NCBI GenBank assembly: GCA_004562395.1
Contig: SFQY01000026.1
Span: 1-29,907, forward strand
DNA length: 29,907 nt
From: a bacterium
GTDB lineage: Bacteria > Bacillota > Clostridia > Oscillospirales > Oscillospiraceae
Reading direction: 5' to 3'
Shown here: piece after piece, positions 14,728-23,622 of the stretch
Numbering within the stretch: the first letter of the stretch is position 1
How the letters are laid out: each line of letters begins with the position of its first letter
Notes under the pieces: generated by a model
Seen by the model: the letters and a program-made list of their open reading frames with translations, nothing else
What the model was told of the DNA's origin: nothing
The model's database searches: none
Program-made: the position numbers and the translations under genes

Positions 14728-15771
14728 TTATGCCTCCCTGACCGCCGATGGGCCGCGTGATTCTTCCGGCTGCCAGAACTCGCTGAGGCTGCGGCGGGTT
14801 TTGCCTGTGAAGCCGGTGACGCTTTTCGCCTCCAGCATGGAGCGGACCACCGCTTCCTCCGTGGCCTCCGCCGCTGCCCGGAAGGCCTCGTCCAGCCAGT
14901 CCTCCCCGATGCTGCGCAGGGTCATCATTCCGGCGTCCTCCGGGATCCGGTTGGCTGTGGAGAAGCCCACCATCACCTCGCCGCTGCCGTGGCCGATGTA
15001 GCTGCCCAGCCGGGCCAGACCCACGCTGCACCGGCGGATGATCCGCCCCAGCTGCCGGGAGGTCACGGGCAGATCCGTGGCCAGGATCATAATGCAGCTG
15101 CCCTTGTCCGGGGTATCCTCCCGAAGGGTGCGGTAGATTTTCTGCCCCACCGGGTCCCCCTCAATGGTCAGATCCCGCAGGCTGCCGTGATTGGTCAGCA
15201 CCAGCACCCCCAGGGTGAAGCGCTGTCCCGCCGCCTCCAGCACCCGGGAGGAAGTGCCGATGCCGCCCTTGAGATCGTGGCAGGTCATGCCCTTGCCGGC
15301 CCCCACATCTCCCAGGGCGAAGTCCTCTCCGGCACTTTCAATGGCGGCGAAGACCTCCTTCTGACCCACCGCCCGGTGCCGGATGTCGTTGAGGGAGGCG
15401 TCGTTGCACTCGCAGACCACGGGATTGACGGTGGTGATCCGGTAGCCCCCTTCCTCCCCCCGTCGGCACATGTATTCCACCATGGCGTCGTGAACCAGGC
15501 CTACGTTCAGGGTGTTGGTCAGGGCGATGGGGGTCTCCAGGGTCCCCAGCTCCCCGATCTGCATCAGCCCCGCCGTCTTGCCGAAGCCGTTGAGTACATG
15601 GCAGGCCGCCACCATTTTCTCCCGGTAAATGTCGTCCCGGCAGGGCATGACCACCGTCACCCCCGTCTTGTGCGAGGCGTCGTCCACGGTGCAGTGTCCC
15701 ACCGTCACCCCCGTAACGTCGGAAATAGCATTCCGGGGTCCATGCGCCATCCGTCCGATTCTTAGCTCCAT
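14728..15771 (-). CDS. P1-family (DmpA/BapA-type) aminopeptidase
   Basis: A 347-residue N-terminal-nucleophile hydrolase of peptidase family S58/P1. The precursor cleaves itself before a serine; here DKGSCIMILATDLPV puts the scissile bond between Gly224 and Ser225, giving alpha (about 224 residues) and beta (about 123 residues) chains. Other family segments are NAISDVTGVTVGH (residues 14-26), NGFGKTAGLMQIGELGTLETPIALTNTL (61-88) and NPVVCECND. Enzymes of this family release N-terminal residues, including D- or beta-amino acids, from short peptides and amides. The start is set at the ATG at 15771, 7 bases after AAGGAGG; the ATG two codons earlier sits almost on the binding site. It is a stand-alone gene, with no signal peptide, so it should act in the cytoplasm. 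Confidence 0.93.
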   Translation of the reverse strand: MELRIGRMAHGPRNAISDVTGVTVGHCTVDDASHKTGVTVVMPCRDDIYREKMVAACHVLNGFGKTAGLMQIGELGTLETPIALTNTLNVGLVHDAMVEYMCRRGEEGGYRITTVNPVVCECNDASLNDIRHRAVGQKEVFAAIESAGEDFALGDVGAGKGMTCHDLKGGIGTSSRVLEAAGQRFTLGVLVLTNHGSLRDLTIEGDPVGQKIYRTLREDTPDKGSCIMILATDLPVTSRQLGRIIRRCSVGLARLGSYIGHGSGEVMVGFSTANRIPEDAGMMTLRSIGEDWLDEAFRAAAEATEEAVVRSMLEAKSVTGFTGKTRRSLSEFWQPEESRGPSAVREA

Positions 15772-15891
15772 AACCATTCCTCCTTAATGGATTTTTTCTA
15801 TTATCCCTCCCCGCCTGCGAAATTGCAACCACTTTTTCCCCGCTCCGGACGGGGCACTTAAAGCTTTTTTCCAGATTTTGTCCGGTTTGGC

Positions 15892-15920
15892 TTGACACGG
15901 AAACAATCATAAAGTAATAT
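15892..15920 (+). promoter_or_regulatory. Promoter of the large secreted protein gene
   Basis: A consensus TTGACA (15892-15897), a 17-base spacer and TAATAT (15915-15920) lie about 57 bases before the start codon, in an AT-rich stretch. CCAGGAGG precedes the ATG. Confidence 0.75.
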
Positions 15921-15976
15921 TATTCTATCGTTCACATTTTATTCTCACTTTATTCACAAACCAGGAGGCAGAAACC

Positions 15977-18900
15977 ATGAAAAGAAGACTCGTTTCCCTT
16001 TTCCTGGCCATCGCGCTGGCCGTTTCCCTCTTCCCCACCAGCGTGTTTGCCACGGAGGATCCCCCCACTGAGACAATCGCGGCGGAAACCGCCGTGGATC
16101 CCCAGGTCCCGTCTCAGGAAGCAACCATCCCCACGGAAGCAGCCCCGGCTGTTGCGGTTTCCTTTGACCGGATCCCCGCTGAGCTGACTCTGACCGTTTT
16201 TACGGAAAGCGGAGAAGCGGTCCCTGCCGGGGAGGACGGTACCTATTTCCTGACCCCCGGCACCTACCGCTATCTGGCGGAATGCGAAAACTATGAGGAC
16301 CGGGAAGAATCCTTTACCGTCTGCGACACGGATCTGACGGTAAAGGTGACCCTCTCTCCCACGGAAACCACGGAACCCGCTCCGGAGGAAACCGCTGCCC
16401 TCCGGGTCACCTTCCACTGCCAGCCCGGGGATCTGGAGCTGACGGTTCTGGACGCTGCCGGAGCTTCCGTATCTCCGGAAGAGGACGGAACCTTCCTGCT
16501 CCTGCCGGGAAGCTATTGCTATGAGGCGCGGCGGGACGGATATGCGCCGGCGCAGAACGTCTCCTTCCTGGTGGAGGACCAGGCTCTGGACATTACCGTG
16601 ACCCTTCCGCCTCTGGAGATTTCCTCCGTCCAGGCCCCCGAGGGATATGTGCCTGTCCCCGACGACTCCCAGAGCGGCAGCACCATCCTCAGTCAGGCCT
16701 CCGAAGCTTCTGAAGGTCCGGATGTCCTGCTGATTCAGACCACCCTTCCCTGGAAAAGCTCCGCCAATGAGACTGTCCTGTCCCAACTGACCTCCCAGGG
16801 AAAGATCAAGGGCTATGCCAAGCTTGCCATCGCCGATGCCAAGGGCATGGACTTTTCCGGCTACCGCCTTGTGATCATCGCCAATGAGCAGACCGACGAT
16901 TTTTACGACAAATACGAGCTGATCCGCGTCCCCATTGAAAACTATGTTTCCGAGGGCGGCGCCGTGGCCTTCGGCGTCTGCGATCAGGGCTGGAACAACA
17001 GCACCTTCAGCTGGACCCTCCCCGGCGGCGTGGAGAAAGCAAACAGGTATACCTATTACAACTACATAGCGGATCCCGAAAGCCCCCTGGTTACCGGCCA
17101 GTACACCAACGGTGTGGCTCTGACCAACAGCATGCTGTACAATACATATTGCAGCCACACTTACTTTATTGAAAGTACGCTGCCCAATGGCACTCAGGTC
17201 ATTCTCCGGGACAGCGACAACAACGCACCCACCCTGGTGGATTATCCCTTCGGCAAGGGACACATCATCGCCTCCGGTCTGACCTGGGAACACGCGTACG
17301 AGCACAGAAGCGGTTCCTTCGCCCAAAACTCCCTGGACGACTATTTCATGTACAGCTACAACCGGAGCAGCCTGGCTGAGGACGATTCCACCCTGCCCAT
17401 TATCGTGGTTCCCGGCGTTATGGGCAGCCGTCTGTTCCGTAACAGCTCCTGCACGGAGGACAGCATGGTCTGGGGCTCCTCCTCCGTGATTTTCGACACA
17501 GCAAGGCAGATCGGCGCCGCCATGAATATCAGCAATACCCTGTATGTCACCGGAGAGGGCGGCCTGTTCCTGGAGACCGACTCCGATAAGGAATACGGCA
17601 CGGTCGATACCTATGAAAATCTGGTGAAGTTCCTGCGCCAGACCTACCCGGACAGAGAGATATACTTCTTCTCCTACGACTGGCGGCAGAGCAATTCGGA
17701 CTCCGCCACAAGTCTGCACAGGGCGCTGGTCAATCACAGCATCAACAAAGCCGTTTTCATCTGCCACAGTATGGGCGGTCTTGTGATCAGCAACTATGTT
17801 GCAAAATACAACTCCTCCTCGGTGGAAAAGATCATCACCCTCGGCACTCCCTATGAAGGCGCCACCAGACTGATGGAAGCGGTGCTGACAGACAAGGTTC
17901 TCACCGGCATTCAGGCCGTGGCAAATTCCTCTCTGACAAAGGGCGGCTTGACTTATGAGATCAAGCGCAACCTGTTGGGCGTGGCGGAGCTGACTCCCAA
18001 CACATTGTACTGGCAGAAAGCAAACGCGGAAAACAAGTGCTACCGCCGGAGTCAGGATGCCGGCAACGCCCTGAGGCTTACCAGTACATCGCCTTTCTAT
18101 CAGTTCCCCAATTTCTCCAGCGTAATGAGTCTCAGATCCTGGGCATACTTCCCTGCCTACACCAGCAAGGATGAAAAGGACAATAAAGCAGCCGCCAAGA
18201 AGTGGCTCAGCGCCCTGGAACAGACCTATAAACAGCAGAACCTGACGCTGTTGGATATTTCCTGCTCCACCAGCGGGCAGACTCTGACAATTACCCCCAT
18301 TGTGAACCAGCCGGTTGACTATACCGAAGCACTGAAGCTGATCTATCCGGGCTATTCGTCCATTCAGACTGTGCAGAAGACGGTTCAGAAGGGCATTCAG
18401 ACGCTGGCAGGCATGAGCAACGCCTATTTTGCCATCGGCGACTCGGAGAAGACCATGTCCGGCATCACCCTGGTCATCAATGGCACTCAGGTAAGCCCGG
18501 ATAACTATGACTATCTCTCCATCGGTGACGGAACCGTACCCTTTGCCTCCGCGAACCAGCTTCAGGGCAGCGCCCTGACCAGGGCCAGATATTTTAGTCT
18601 GGAGCATGGTGAGCTGGCAGGCTCCGGCAACAAGAAAGAATGGAGCAAGGTCAAGAACTGGATCCGCTCCATTATTGAAGAGACAGCCATGGAAAACTGC
18701 GGCAGAGAAACGCCCAATATCCCCAAAAAGATGACCGTGATCCGGGTGGCATGTCCCGTGGACGTGACCATTGAGCGGGGCGGCGAGATCCTGACCAGCA
18801 ATCCCGATTCCCTCTCCTACTATACCAGCTTTGGCTCCATGGACCTGGCCGGTGAGAACAACGAGATCAAGATCTTCTGCCTGGATTCCTATGACGACTA

Positions 18901-21484
18901 CAACGTCACCATGCGCGGCACCGGCGAGGGCGAGATGGACTACAGCATCCGCTTCTACGGTGAAGACGATTCCCTCATCGGAGAATGGACCGCCGAAAAC
19001 GTCCCGGTGACCCCCAGCAGCGTTATGTCTACCGGTACGGATGACTCCGTTCCTCTCTCCATCACCGTTGACCCCCAGGGCGACGGCCAAAATATCCAGG
19101 AGTACCTTCTGGCGGATCCCAGCGGCTCCGTCCAGCCGGTTCAGCTTGCCCAGGAATACATCCTGCTGGCCAAGGGACAGACCGGACAGCTCCGGGCTTC
19201 CGTGACTCCCGAGGCCCTGGCCTCCCAGCTCAGATGGACCGCCACCGATGAATCCGGCATGGTGTTTGACGCAGATCCTGTGATCACCATCGATGAGACC
19301 ACAGGCCAGATCACCGCTCTGTCGGAGGGCACCGCCTACGCCGTCGCGTATCTGGAAAACGGCAGCAACCTCTTCTTTGCCCGCTGCCGTGTGGATGTCA
19401 CTGGCACGGAGGAGACCCCCGAGCAGCCCGTGGCGTCCAGGATCACCAATGTCAGCCTCCCGTCGGACAAAGTGACCGTGGAGCTGTACCGCACCGACTA
19501 TACCCGCTTTGACGTGCTTCTGGAGCTGGAGCAGTTGCTGAATCCCGCCTCCGCCAACGCCCTGGTTCCCGGGCAGGACCTGCCTCAGCAGGAGGCTGGC
19601 GGCATTGCCATCCAGGAAGCATCCTTCACCGATCCCCAGACCGCCGCGCTCTTTGACCTGAGAGTCGTGGATGACAGGACCCTGGAGATCATCCCCAAGT
19701 ACTCTGCCCTGGAGGCGGCCCAGGAAAAGGCCTCCAACATTAAGAGCAGCTATAAGTCCGCCGTCAATGTGGTGATCGACGGGAAAGTCTTCACCTGTGC
19801 GGACGGCGCGGGACATGAAAAGGTCCTCACACTGTCCGTCAAGCAGAGCCTTCCCACCATTAAGCCCGCTGCCCTGACATTCTACGCCGCGCTGCCGGAA
19901 CAGGGGAATACCCTGTCCTTCTCCGGAGCGAAGGTGGTGAAAATCGAGGCTGATGCCCAGACCGCCGCAAAAAATGCCAGGACGGATGCCTCCGCCTGGC
20001 TGGATGTGGATCCCGAAAGCGGCGCGGTATCTTTCCGGGAAGGCACCGTTCCCCAGAAATCCGGAAAGCTCTACCTGACCCTGACTCTGGAGGGCTGGGC
20101 CGTGAAGCAGAACACGGTGGTATCCGTCAGCACCTCCTTCGCCGCGCCCAAAGTCACCCTGTCGCCCTCCTCCGCCACGGTTCTGGCGGAATCCTATGAC
20201 CGCGCCTGTCTGACCTATCGGATCACACCCGCGCCCTTTGCCGGGATCATCCCCACCGTCACACGGATCACCGAGGGCAGCGGCAAGACCCTGAAAACCT
20301 ATGAAAACGGCGAGGTACTCAGCTGCGAATGCACCGAAGGCCGGATCTATGTCTCCGCGCTCCATTCTCCCGACGACGGCAAGACCCATACCTATAAGGT
20401 ATATCTGACCGCTGCCAATAAGGAGCTGAGCTTCACCGTCAAGGTTCTGCCCTCCAATACCCAGGTAACCGCGTCCGTCAAGGCCTCCGGCGGCATCAAC
20501 ACCGCCCTTCCCAACAGTCCCATCACGCTGACCGTCTCCCTCAAGAATTTCCACCCGGACAGCGTGAAGAACTACAACGTGGTCATCAAGCAATACAAGG
20601 CCGGAACCAAAGACAGCCTCACCATCGACAGAACGGTCTCTCAGCTGTTCAACATTGCGGTCAGCGGGGACGCAATTACCCTGACGGAGGCGACTCCCGG
20701 AACGCTGGAGCAGGGCTATACCTATTTTGCCTATGTTTCCGCGGATATCGCCGACAACGTATCCACAGCCCAGGTGAAAACGAAGCTGAACATCAAATGG
20801 GGCGACCCCAGCAAGCTGTCGCCTTCCATCAGCCTCAAGGCCTCCGGAAGCATTGACACCATCCGTCCCGATACCCACGTTGTTTTGAAGCCCACCGTCA
20901 AAAACGACTACACCTTTGTTCCCCAGCCGGAGGACCTGGTTTTCTACCGGACGTATCAGACTCTGCGTGACGGCAAGAAGGTCACCGTTCAGGATGAAGT
21001 GACCCAGGACTATTTTGATGTTGCCGTCCAGGGCGGCGCCTATATCGTTAAGCTGAAGCCCGGCGCGGCCCTCACCGCCTCCGACCGCTTCAAGGTTGCG
21101 GCCGAGGCGCAAATCAGAGGCAGCGTCTGCATTTCCGCCAAGTGTTCCCTGAAGCTCACCACCGGCCGGGCAAAGTTTACCGCTTCTCCCGCTGCCCTGA
21201 CACTGCTGGCCAAAGACCGTTACTGCGAAGAGACCATCCGCCTCGAGACATCGGATGAGACCCTCTCGGAGATTGCCGGTGTTATGCTGGATGCCGTCAG
21301 CGCGAAGTACTTTACCCTCACGGAGCTGGGAGACGGCACATACGCCCTCTCTTACCGGGATAACCTGATCCCCGAGGGATTCACCTCCGGCACCAAAAAG
21401 ACGGTCAAGCTGAATATCTGCCTGAAGGGCGCTCCGGAAGGCACGGTCTGCGGCACGGTTTCCGTTCCGGTCCAGATCAGATAA
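15977..21484 (+). CDS. Very large secreted protein with LCAT-like lipase domain and multiple Ig-like domains
   Basis: A 1835-residue protein. Residues 1-25 are a Sec signal peptide ending in SVFA-TE. Two tandem PEGA-like beta modules follow (about 58-122 and 137-203; both contain EDGT-F-LLPG-Y-Y). A class I glutamine-amidotransferase-like segment spans about 250-455. An alpha/beta-hydrolase domain of the lecithin:cholesterol acyltransferase type spans about 470-900: LPIIVVPGVMGSRLF, nucleophile Ser598 in CHSMGG, Asp851 in GDGTVP and His877 in LEHGE complete a plausible triad. A Big_2-like Ig domain lies near 1054-1140, then several beta-sandwich units including two related ones starting VKASGGIN and LKASGSID. 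No LPXTG, SLH or other anchor is seen, so it is probably released or held by its domains. A surface lipase/acyltransferase or esterase is inferred; the substrate is unknown. It is monocistronic. Confidence 0.9.
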   Translation: MKRRLVSLFLAIALAVSLFPTSVFATEDPPTETIAAETAVDPQVPSQEATIPTEAAPAVAVSFDRIPAELTLTVFTESGEAVPAGEDGTYFLTPGTYRYLAECENYEDREESFTVCDTDLTVKVTLSPTETTEPAPEETAALRVTFHCQPGDLELTVLDAAGASVSPEEDGTFLLLPGSYCYEARRDGYAPAQNVSFLVEDQALDITVTLPPLEISSVQAPEGYVPVPDDSQSGSTILSQASEASEGPDVLLIQTTLPWKSSANETVLSQLTSQGKIKGYAKLAIADAKGMDFSGYRLVIIANEQTDDFYDKYELIRVPIENYVSEGGAVAFGVCDQGWNNSTFSWTLPGGVEKANRYTYYNYIADPESPLVTGQYTNGVALTNSMLYNTYCSHTYFIESTLPNGTQVILRDSDNNAPTLVDYPFGKGHIIASGLTWEHAYEHRSGSFAQNSLDDYFMYSYNRSSLAEDDSTLPIIVVPGVMGSRLFRNSSCTEDSMVWGSSSVIFDTARQIGAAMNISNTLYVTGEGGLFLETDSDKEYGTVDTYENLVKFLRQTYPDREIYFFSYDWRQSNSDSATSLHRALVNHSINKAVFICHSMGGLVISNYVAKYNSSSVEKIITLGTPYEGATRLMEAVLTDKVLTGIQAVANSSLTKGGLTYEIKRNLLGVAELTPNTLYWQKANAENKCYRRSQDAGNALRLTSTSPFYQFPNFSSVMSLRSWAYFPAYTSKDEKDNKAAAKKWLSALEQTYKQQNLTLLDISCSTSGQTLTITPIVNQPVDYTEALKLIYPGYSSIQTVQKTVQKGIQTLAGMSNAYFAIGDSEKTMSGITLVINGTQVSPDNYDYLSIGDGTVPFASANQLQGSALTRARYFSLEHGELAGSGNKKEWSKVKNWIRSIIEETAMENCGRETPNIPKKMTVIRVACPVDVTIERGGEILTSNPDSLSYYTSFGSMDLAGENNEIKIFCLDSYDDYNVTMRGTGEGEMDYSIRFYGEDDSLIGEWTAENVPVTPSSVMSTGTDDSVPLSITVDPQGDGQNIQEYLLADPSGSVQPVQLAQEYILLAKGQTGQLRASVTPEALASQLRWTATDESGMVFDADPVITIDETTGQITALSEGTAYAVAYLENGSNLFFARCRVDVTGTEETPEQPVASRITNVSLPSDKVTVELYRTDYTRFDVLLELEQLLNPASANALVPGQDLPQQEAGGIAIQEASFTDPQTAALFDLRVVDDRTLEIIPKYSALEAAQEKASNIKSSYKSAVNVVIDGKVFTCADGAGHEKVLTLSVKQSLPTIKPAALTFYAALPEQGNTLSFSGAKVVKIEADAQTAAKNARTDASAWLDVDPESGAVSFREGTVPQKSGKLYLTLTLEGWAVKQNTVVSVSTSFAAPKVTLSPSSATVLAESYDRACLTYRITPAPFAGIIPTVTRITEGSGKTLKTYENGEVLSCECTEGRIYVSALHSPDDGKTHTYKVYLTAANKELSFTVKVLPSNTQVTASVKASGGINTALPNSPITLTVSLKNFHPDSVKNYNVVIKQYKAGTKDSLTIDRTVSQLFNIAVSGDAITLTEATPGTLEQGYTYFAYVSADIADNVSTAQVKTKLNIKWGDPSKLSPSISLKASGSIDTIRPDTHVVLKPTVKNDYTFVPQPEDLVFYRTYQTLRDGKKVTVQDEVTQDYFDVAVQGGAYIVKLKPGAALTASDRFKVAAEAQIRGSVCISAKCSLKLTTGRAKFTASPAALTLLAKDRYCEETIRLETSDETLSEIAGVMLDAVSAKYFTLTELGDGTYALSYRDNLIPEGFTSGTKKTVKLNICLKGAPEGTVCGTVSVPVQIR

Positions 21485-21518
21485 CGACCCACACCCCGGA
21501 GAAACCCTTTCCGTTTCC

Positions 21519-21553
21519 AAAAAACATCCCCGGCAGCGCTGCTGCCGGGGATG
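21519..21553 (-). terminator. Terminator between the large exoprotein and the DUF89 operon
   Basis: A perfect 13-bp stem (CATCCCCGGCAGC at 21525-21537, complement at 21541-21553) has a 3-base loop and six T on the minus strand (six A at 21519-21524). It ends the minus-strand udk-HAD-YhcH-DUF89 operon. The same stem lies about 40 bases after the plus-strand stop and may slow that transcript too. Confidence 0.85.
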
Positions 21554-21646
21554 CCGTATTTCCGGAGGCAAAACAAACACTCCTGTGAAAGCACCGCCAT
21601 AGGGCGTTCCTGCGCGCCAGGAGCCGCCTGGGGCGGATCCGTTCCG

Positions 21647-22528
21647 TCAATCCCTGCTTTGCCGTTCCTTCACCAGCATGGGGGTGAGCATGGGGCGGCC
21701 GAAGCGGGTGACGAAGCGCTGGCATTTGACCAGAAAGGCGTAATACACGTTGAAGCCGCAGCCGCTCATGGTCTCGGTGTTGGCCATGCCCTTGGCGAAG
21801 ATCACGTCGGAGGTTTCCAGGGCATGTCTGGCCTCGCTGCCAAGCAGATTCAGCTGGGTTCCGGCAATGCTGTTGCCGTTGTCGATGACCCGGAAGGGGA
21901 TCCCCACGGCCTCGGCGTCCTCCCGGGTGGCGTCGTTCTGGGCGATGCCGCCCCGGACGCAGAAGGTGATGGAAAGCTCCGGCCACCGCCGGGCCAGGGT
22001 TTCGGCAAAGACCCGGTCGAAGCCGATCTCCCCGGCGTTGTCCGTCAGGTAGAGCAGGGTTTTCCCCTTCTCCAGATCCCGGCAGAAATCCGCATAGACC
22101 TGCCGGTCCAGCTCCATTTCCAGGGCGCCGTCCAGCATTTGCTCCAGCTTGTCAAAGCTGACCTGGCCCTGAAGGGCGGCAAAATCCAGGTAATTGCCCA
22201 GAATGGCGAACTGAAGTCCCGCCAGCACCGGGTCCGGAGCGGAATAGACCTTCTCCCGGATCAGGTCCAGCCGGGCCATCACGAAGGCGTTGGAGTCGAT
22301 CTTCTCCTGGCGGAAGCGGTCCAGGTCCAGGCCGTAGTGTTCATGGAGCAGCTGAGCCGTCCGGGGGCCGAACCAGGGGCTGCTCACATCCCGGGGAGCC
22401 TCCAGGTACATCCGCAGCAGGTCCCGGACAAAGTCCATGGTCTGCTCCTCGGTACCCAGGGTCCGGGCCAGCTCCGTGTTGCGCTTCAGGTGGCACAGCA
22501 GGCATTCGGAATTGACGGATATGCTCAT
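21647..22528 (-). CDS. DUF89 damage-control phosphatase family protein
   Basis: A 293-residue protein of the DUF89 / ARMT1-like family, metal-dependent phosphatases thought to remove damaged or over-accumulated sugar phosphates and related metabolites. The N-terminal ECLLC (Cys9, Cys12) marks the bacterial subfamily. The metal-site motif LTDNAGEIGFD (about residues 160-170) and DVIFAKGMANTE (about 238-249) are present. The ATG overlaps the stop of the YhcH gene by four bases (ATGA), so translation is coupled. It is the last gene of the udk-HAD-yhcH-DUF89 operon, before a strong terminator. The physiological substrate is unknown; with a HAD phosphatase and a YhcH-type protein upstream, a metabolite-repair job around sugar phosphates is a reasonable inference. 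Confidence 0.9.
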   Translation of the reverse strand: MSISVNSECLLCHLKRNTELARTLGTEEQTMDFVRDLLRMYLEAPRDVSSPWFGPRTAQLLHEHYGLDLDRFRQEKIDSNAFVMARLDLIREKVYSAPDPVLAGLQFAILGNYLDFAALQGQVSFDKLEQMLDGALEMELDRQVYADFCRDLEKGKTLLYLTDNAGEIGFDRVFAETLARRWPELSITFCVRGGIAQNDATREDAEAVGIPFRVIDNGNSIAGTQLNLLGSEARHALETSDVIFAKGMANTETMSGCGFNVYYAFLVKCQRFVTRFGRPMLTPMLVKERQSRD

Positions 22529-22965
22529 ACCTTCAGCTTCATGACCATTTTCTTAAAGGCATGGGGCTGATCCAGATGGATGCCGGGCATATGGGCGTCC
22601 TCCGGGAAGACCACATAGCAGTACCCGGCGCCGATGCGCATACAGTCCACGGGACCGGCGTAGCGCCCGATGTCCTTCTCCGTGTTGAACTCCCCCTCCA
22701 GGGTCAGAGTCTCCAGAGGCGCCCAGCCCACGGTCTCCTCACCCTCGACGATGTACTGCACATCCAGATACTTCCGGTGGGCCTCGCAGAGCTTTTCCTC
22801 CTTGGCCTTGGTGACACCCTCCTGGACCAGGATCCGGTTGCCGTCGGAGAGGGGGACGGTACCAGGGGTCCATTCGGTCATGGCGTCGATGGCCTTCATG
22901 GCCTCCTCCAGGCCGGGGATGACGGGGGCGTAGCGGCCCAGATCCTTATAAGGACAAACGATCAT
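22525..22965 (-). CDS. YhcH/YjgK/YiaL family protein (DUF386)
   Basis: A 146-residue cupin-fold protein of the YhcH/YjgK/YiaL (EbgC-like) family. Typical segments are GRYAPVIPGLEEAMKAI near the N-terminus, EAHRKYLDVQYIVEGEETVGWAP in the middle and YCYVVFPEDAHMPGIHL with metal-binding histidines near the C-terminus. Members occur with sialic acid and other sugar catabolism genes and are suspected to act as sugar anomerase or isomerase helpers. Here no sialic acid gene is adjacent; the neighbours are a HAD phosphatase and a DUF89 phosphatase. The start follows AAGGAAG. Function beyond sugar binding is inference. Confidence 0.9.
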   Translation of the reverse strand: MIVCPYKDLGRYAPVIPGLEEAMKAIDAMTEWTPGTVPLSDGNRILVQEGVTKAKEEKLCEAHRKYLDVQYIVEGEETVGWAPLETLTLEGEFNTEKDIGRYAGPVDCMRIGAGYCYVVFPEDAHMPGIHLDQPHAFKKMVMKLKV

Positions 22966-23004
22966 AAAAAATACTTCCTTTCTCAGGCGGTTTTCCGCCG
23001 GTAA

Positions 23005-23622
23005 TCACAATTTCAGCAGGTCCTCCGGGGCGTCAATCCGCCGATCATAGCCCCGGGGCGTACCGAAGCCGTAGGCGGCCCAGATAAAGGGGATCCCCGC
23101 TTCCAGGGTGGCCTCGTAGTCCCCCTGGGTGTCTCCCACATAGGCGCAGTCGGTCAACGCGAAGGTTTCCATCAGGATCCGGATGGTCCGGCCCTTGCTT
23201 TGACCGGTATCGCCGAAGCACAGGTGCCCCTCGATATAGGGCGTCAGCCCCAGCTTTTCCATACACAGCTCGGGGTAGCCCTTCTGGCTGTTGCTGACGA
23301 TGAACAGCCGGTACCGCTCCGCCAGCCGGGCCAGAGTCTCCCGGACCCGGGGATAGCCGATCCGGCAGGGGTCCTCCTCCAGATGCCGGTTCTCCGTAGC
23401 CATGCACCGCTCCATCAGGGCGTAGCGCTCAGGCTGGGGGATCGAAGCGAAGAGTTCGTCGGCGATGTCCGTCATGACCCTGCCGAAAAGGGGCTTTAAG
23501 GTTTCCGCGTCCACGCACAGGCTGTCCAGTCCCTCTTTTTTCAGCTGGATGTTGTACCCCTCGGCCACCAGGGCCCGGGAATCCCAGAGGGTTCCGTCGA
23601 TGTCAAAGATCAGCGCCTTCAT
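23005..23622 (-). CDS. HAD-family phosphatase (phosphoglycolate phosphatase-like)
   Basis: A 205-residue HAD hydrolase with motif I DIDGTLWDS (Asp6 nucleophile, Asp8), a helical cap (about residues 15-80), motif II IVSNSQ (about 110-115), a lysine in GQSKGRT and motif IV YVGDTQGDYEA (about 166-176). It should remove phosphate from a small metabolite, in the style of phosphoglycolate or beta-phosphoglucomutase-like enzymes. Its start overlaps the stop of udk by four bases, and YhcH follows after 39 bases. The substrate is not evident; linkage to udk, YhcH and DUF89 suggests nucleotide- or sugar-phosphate housekeeping. Confidence 0.9.
   Translation of the reverse strand: MKALIFDIDGTLWDSRALVAEGYNIQLKKEGLDSLCVDAETLKPLFGRVMTDIADELFASIPQPERYALMERCMATENRHLEEDPCRIGYPRVRETLARLAERYRLFIVSNSQKGYPELCMEKLGLTPYIEGHLCFGDTGQSKGRTIRILMETFALTDCAYVGDTQGDYEATLEAGIPFIWAAYGFGTPRGYDRRIDAPEDLLKL

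Noticed and set aside
15950..21580. A 1876-codon open frame on the minus strand opposite the large secreted protein
   Set aside because: It is in exact codon register with the sense gene and has no own start context, promoter or family resemblance; it exists only because the sense gene lacks TTA, CTA and TCA codons.
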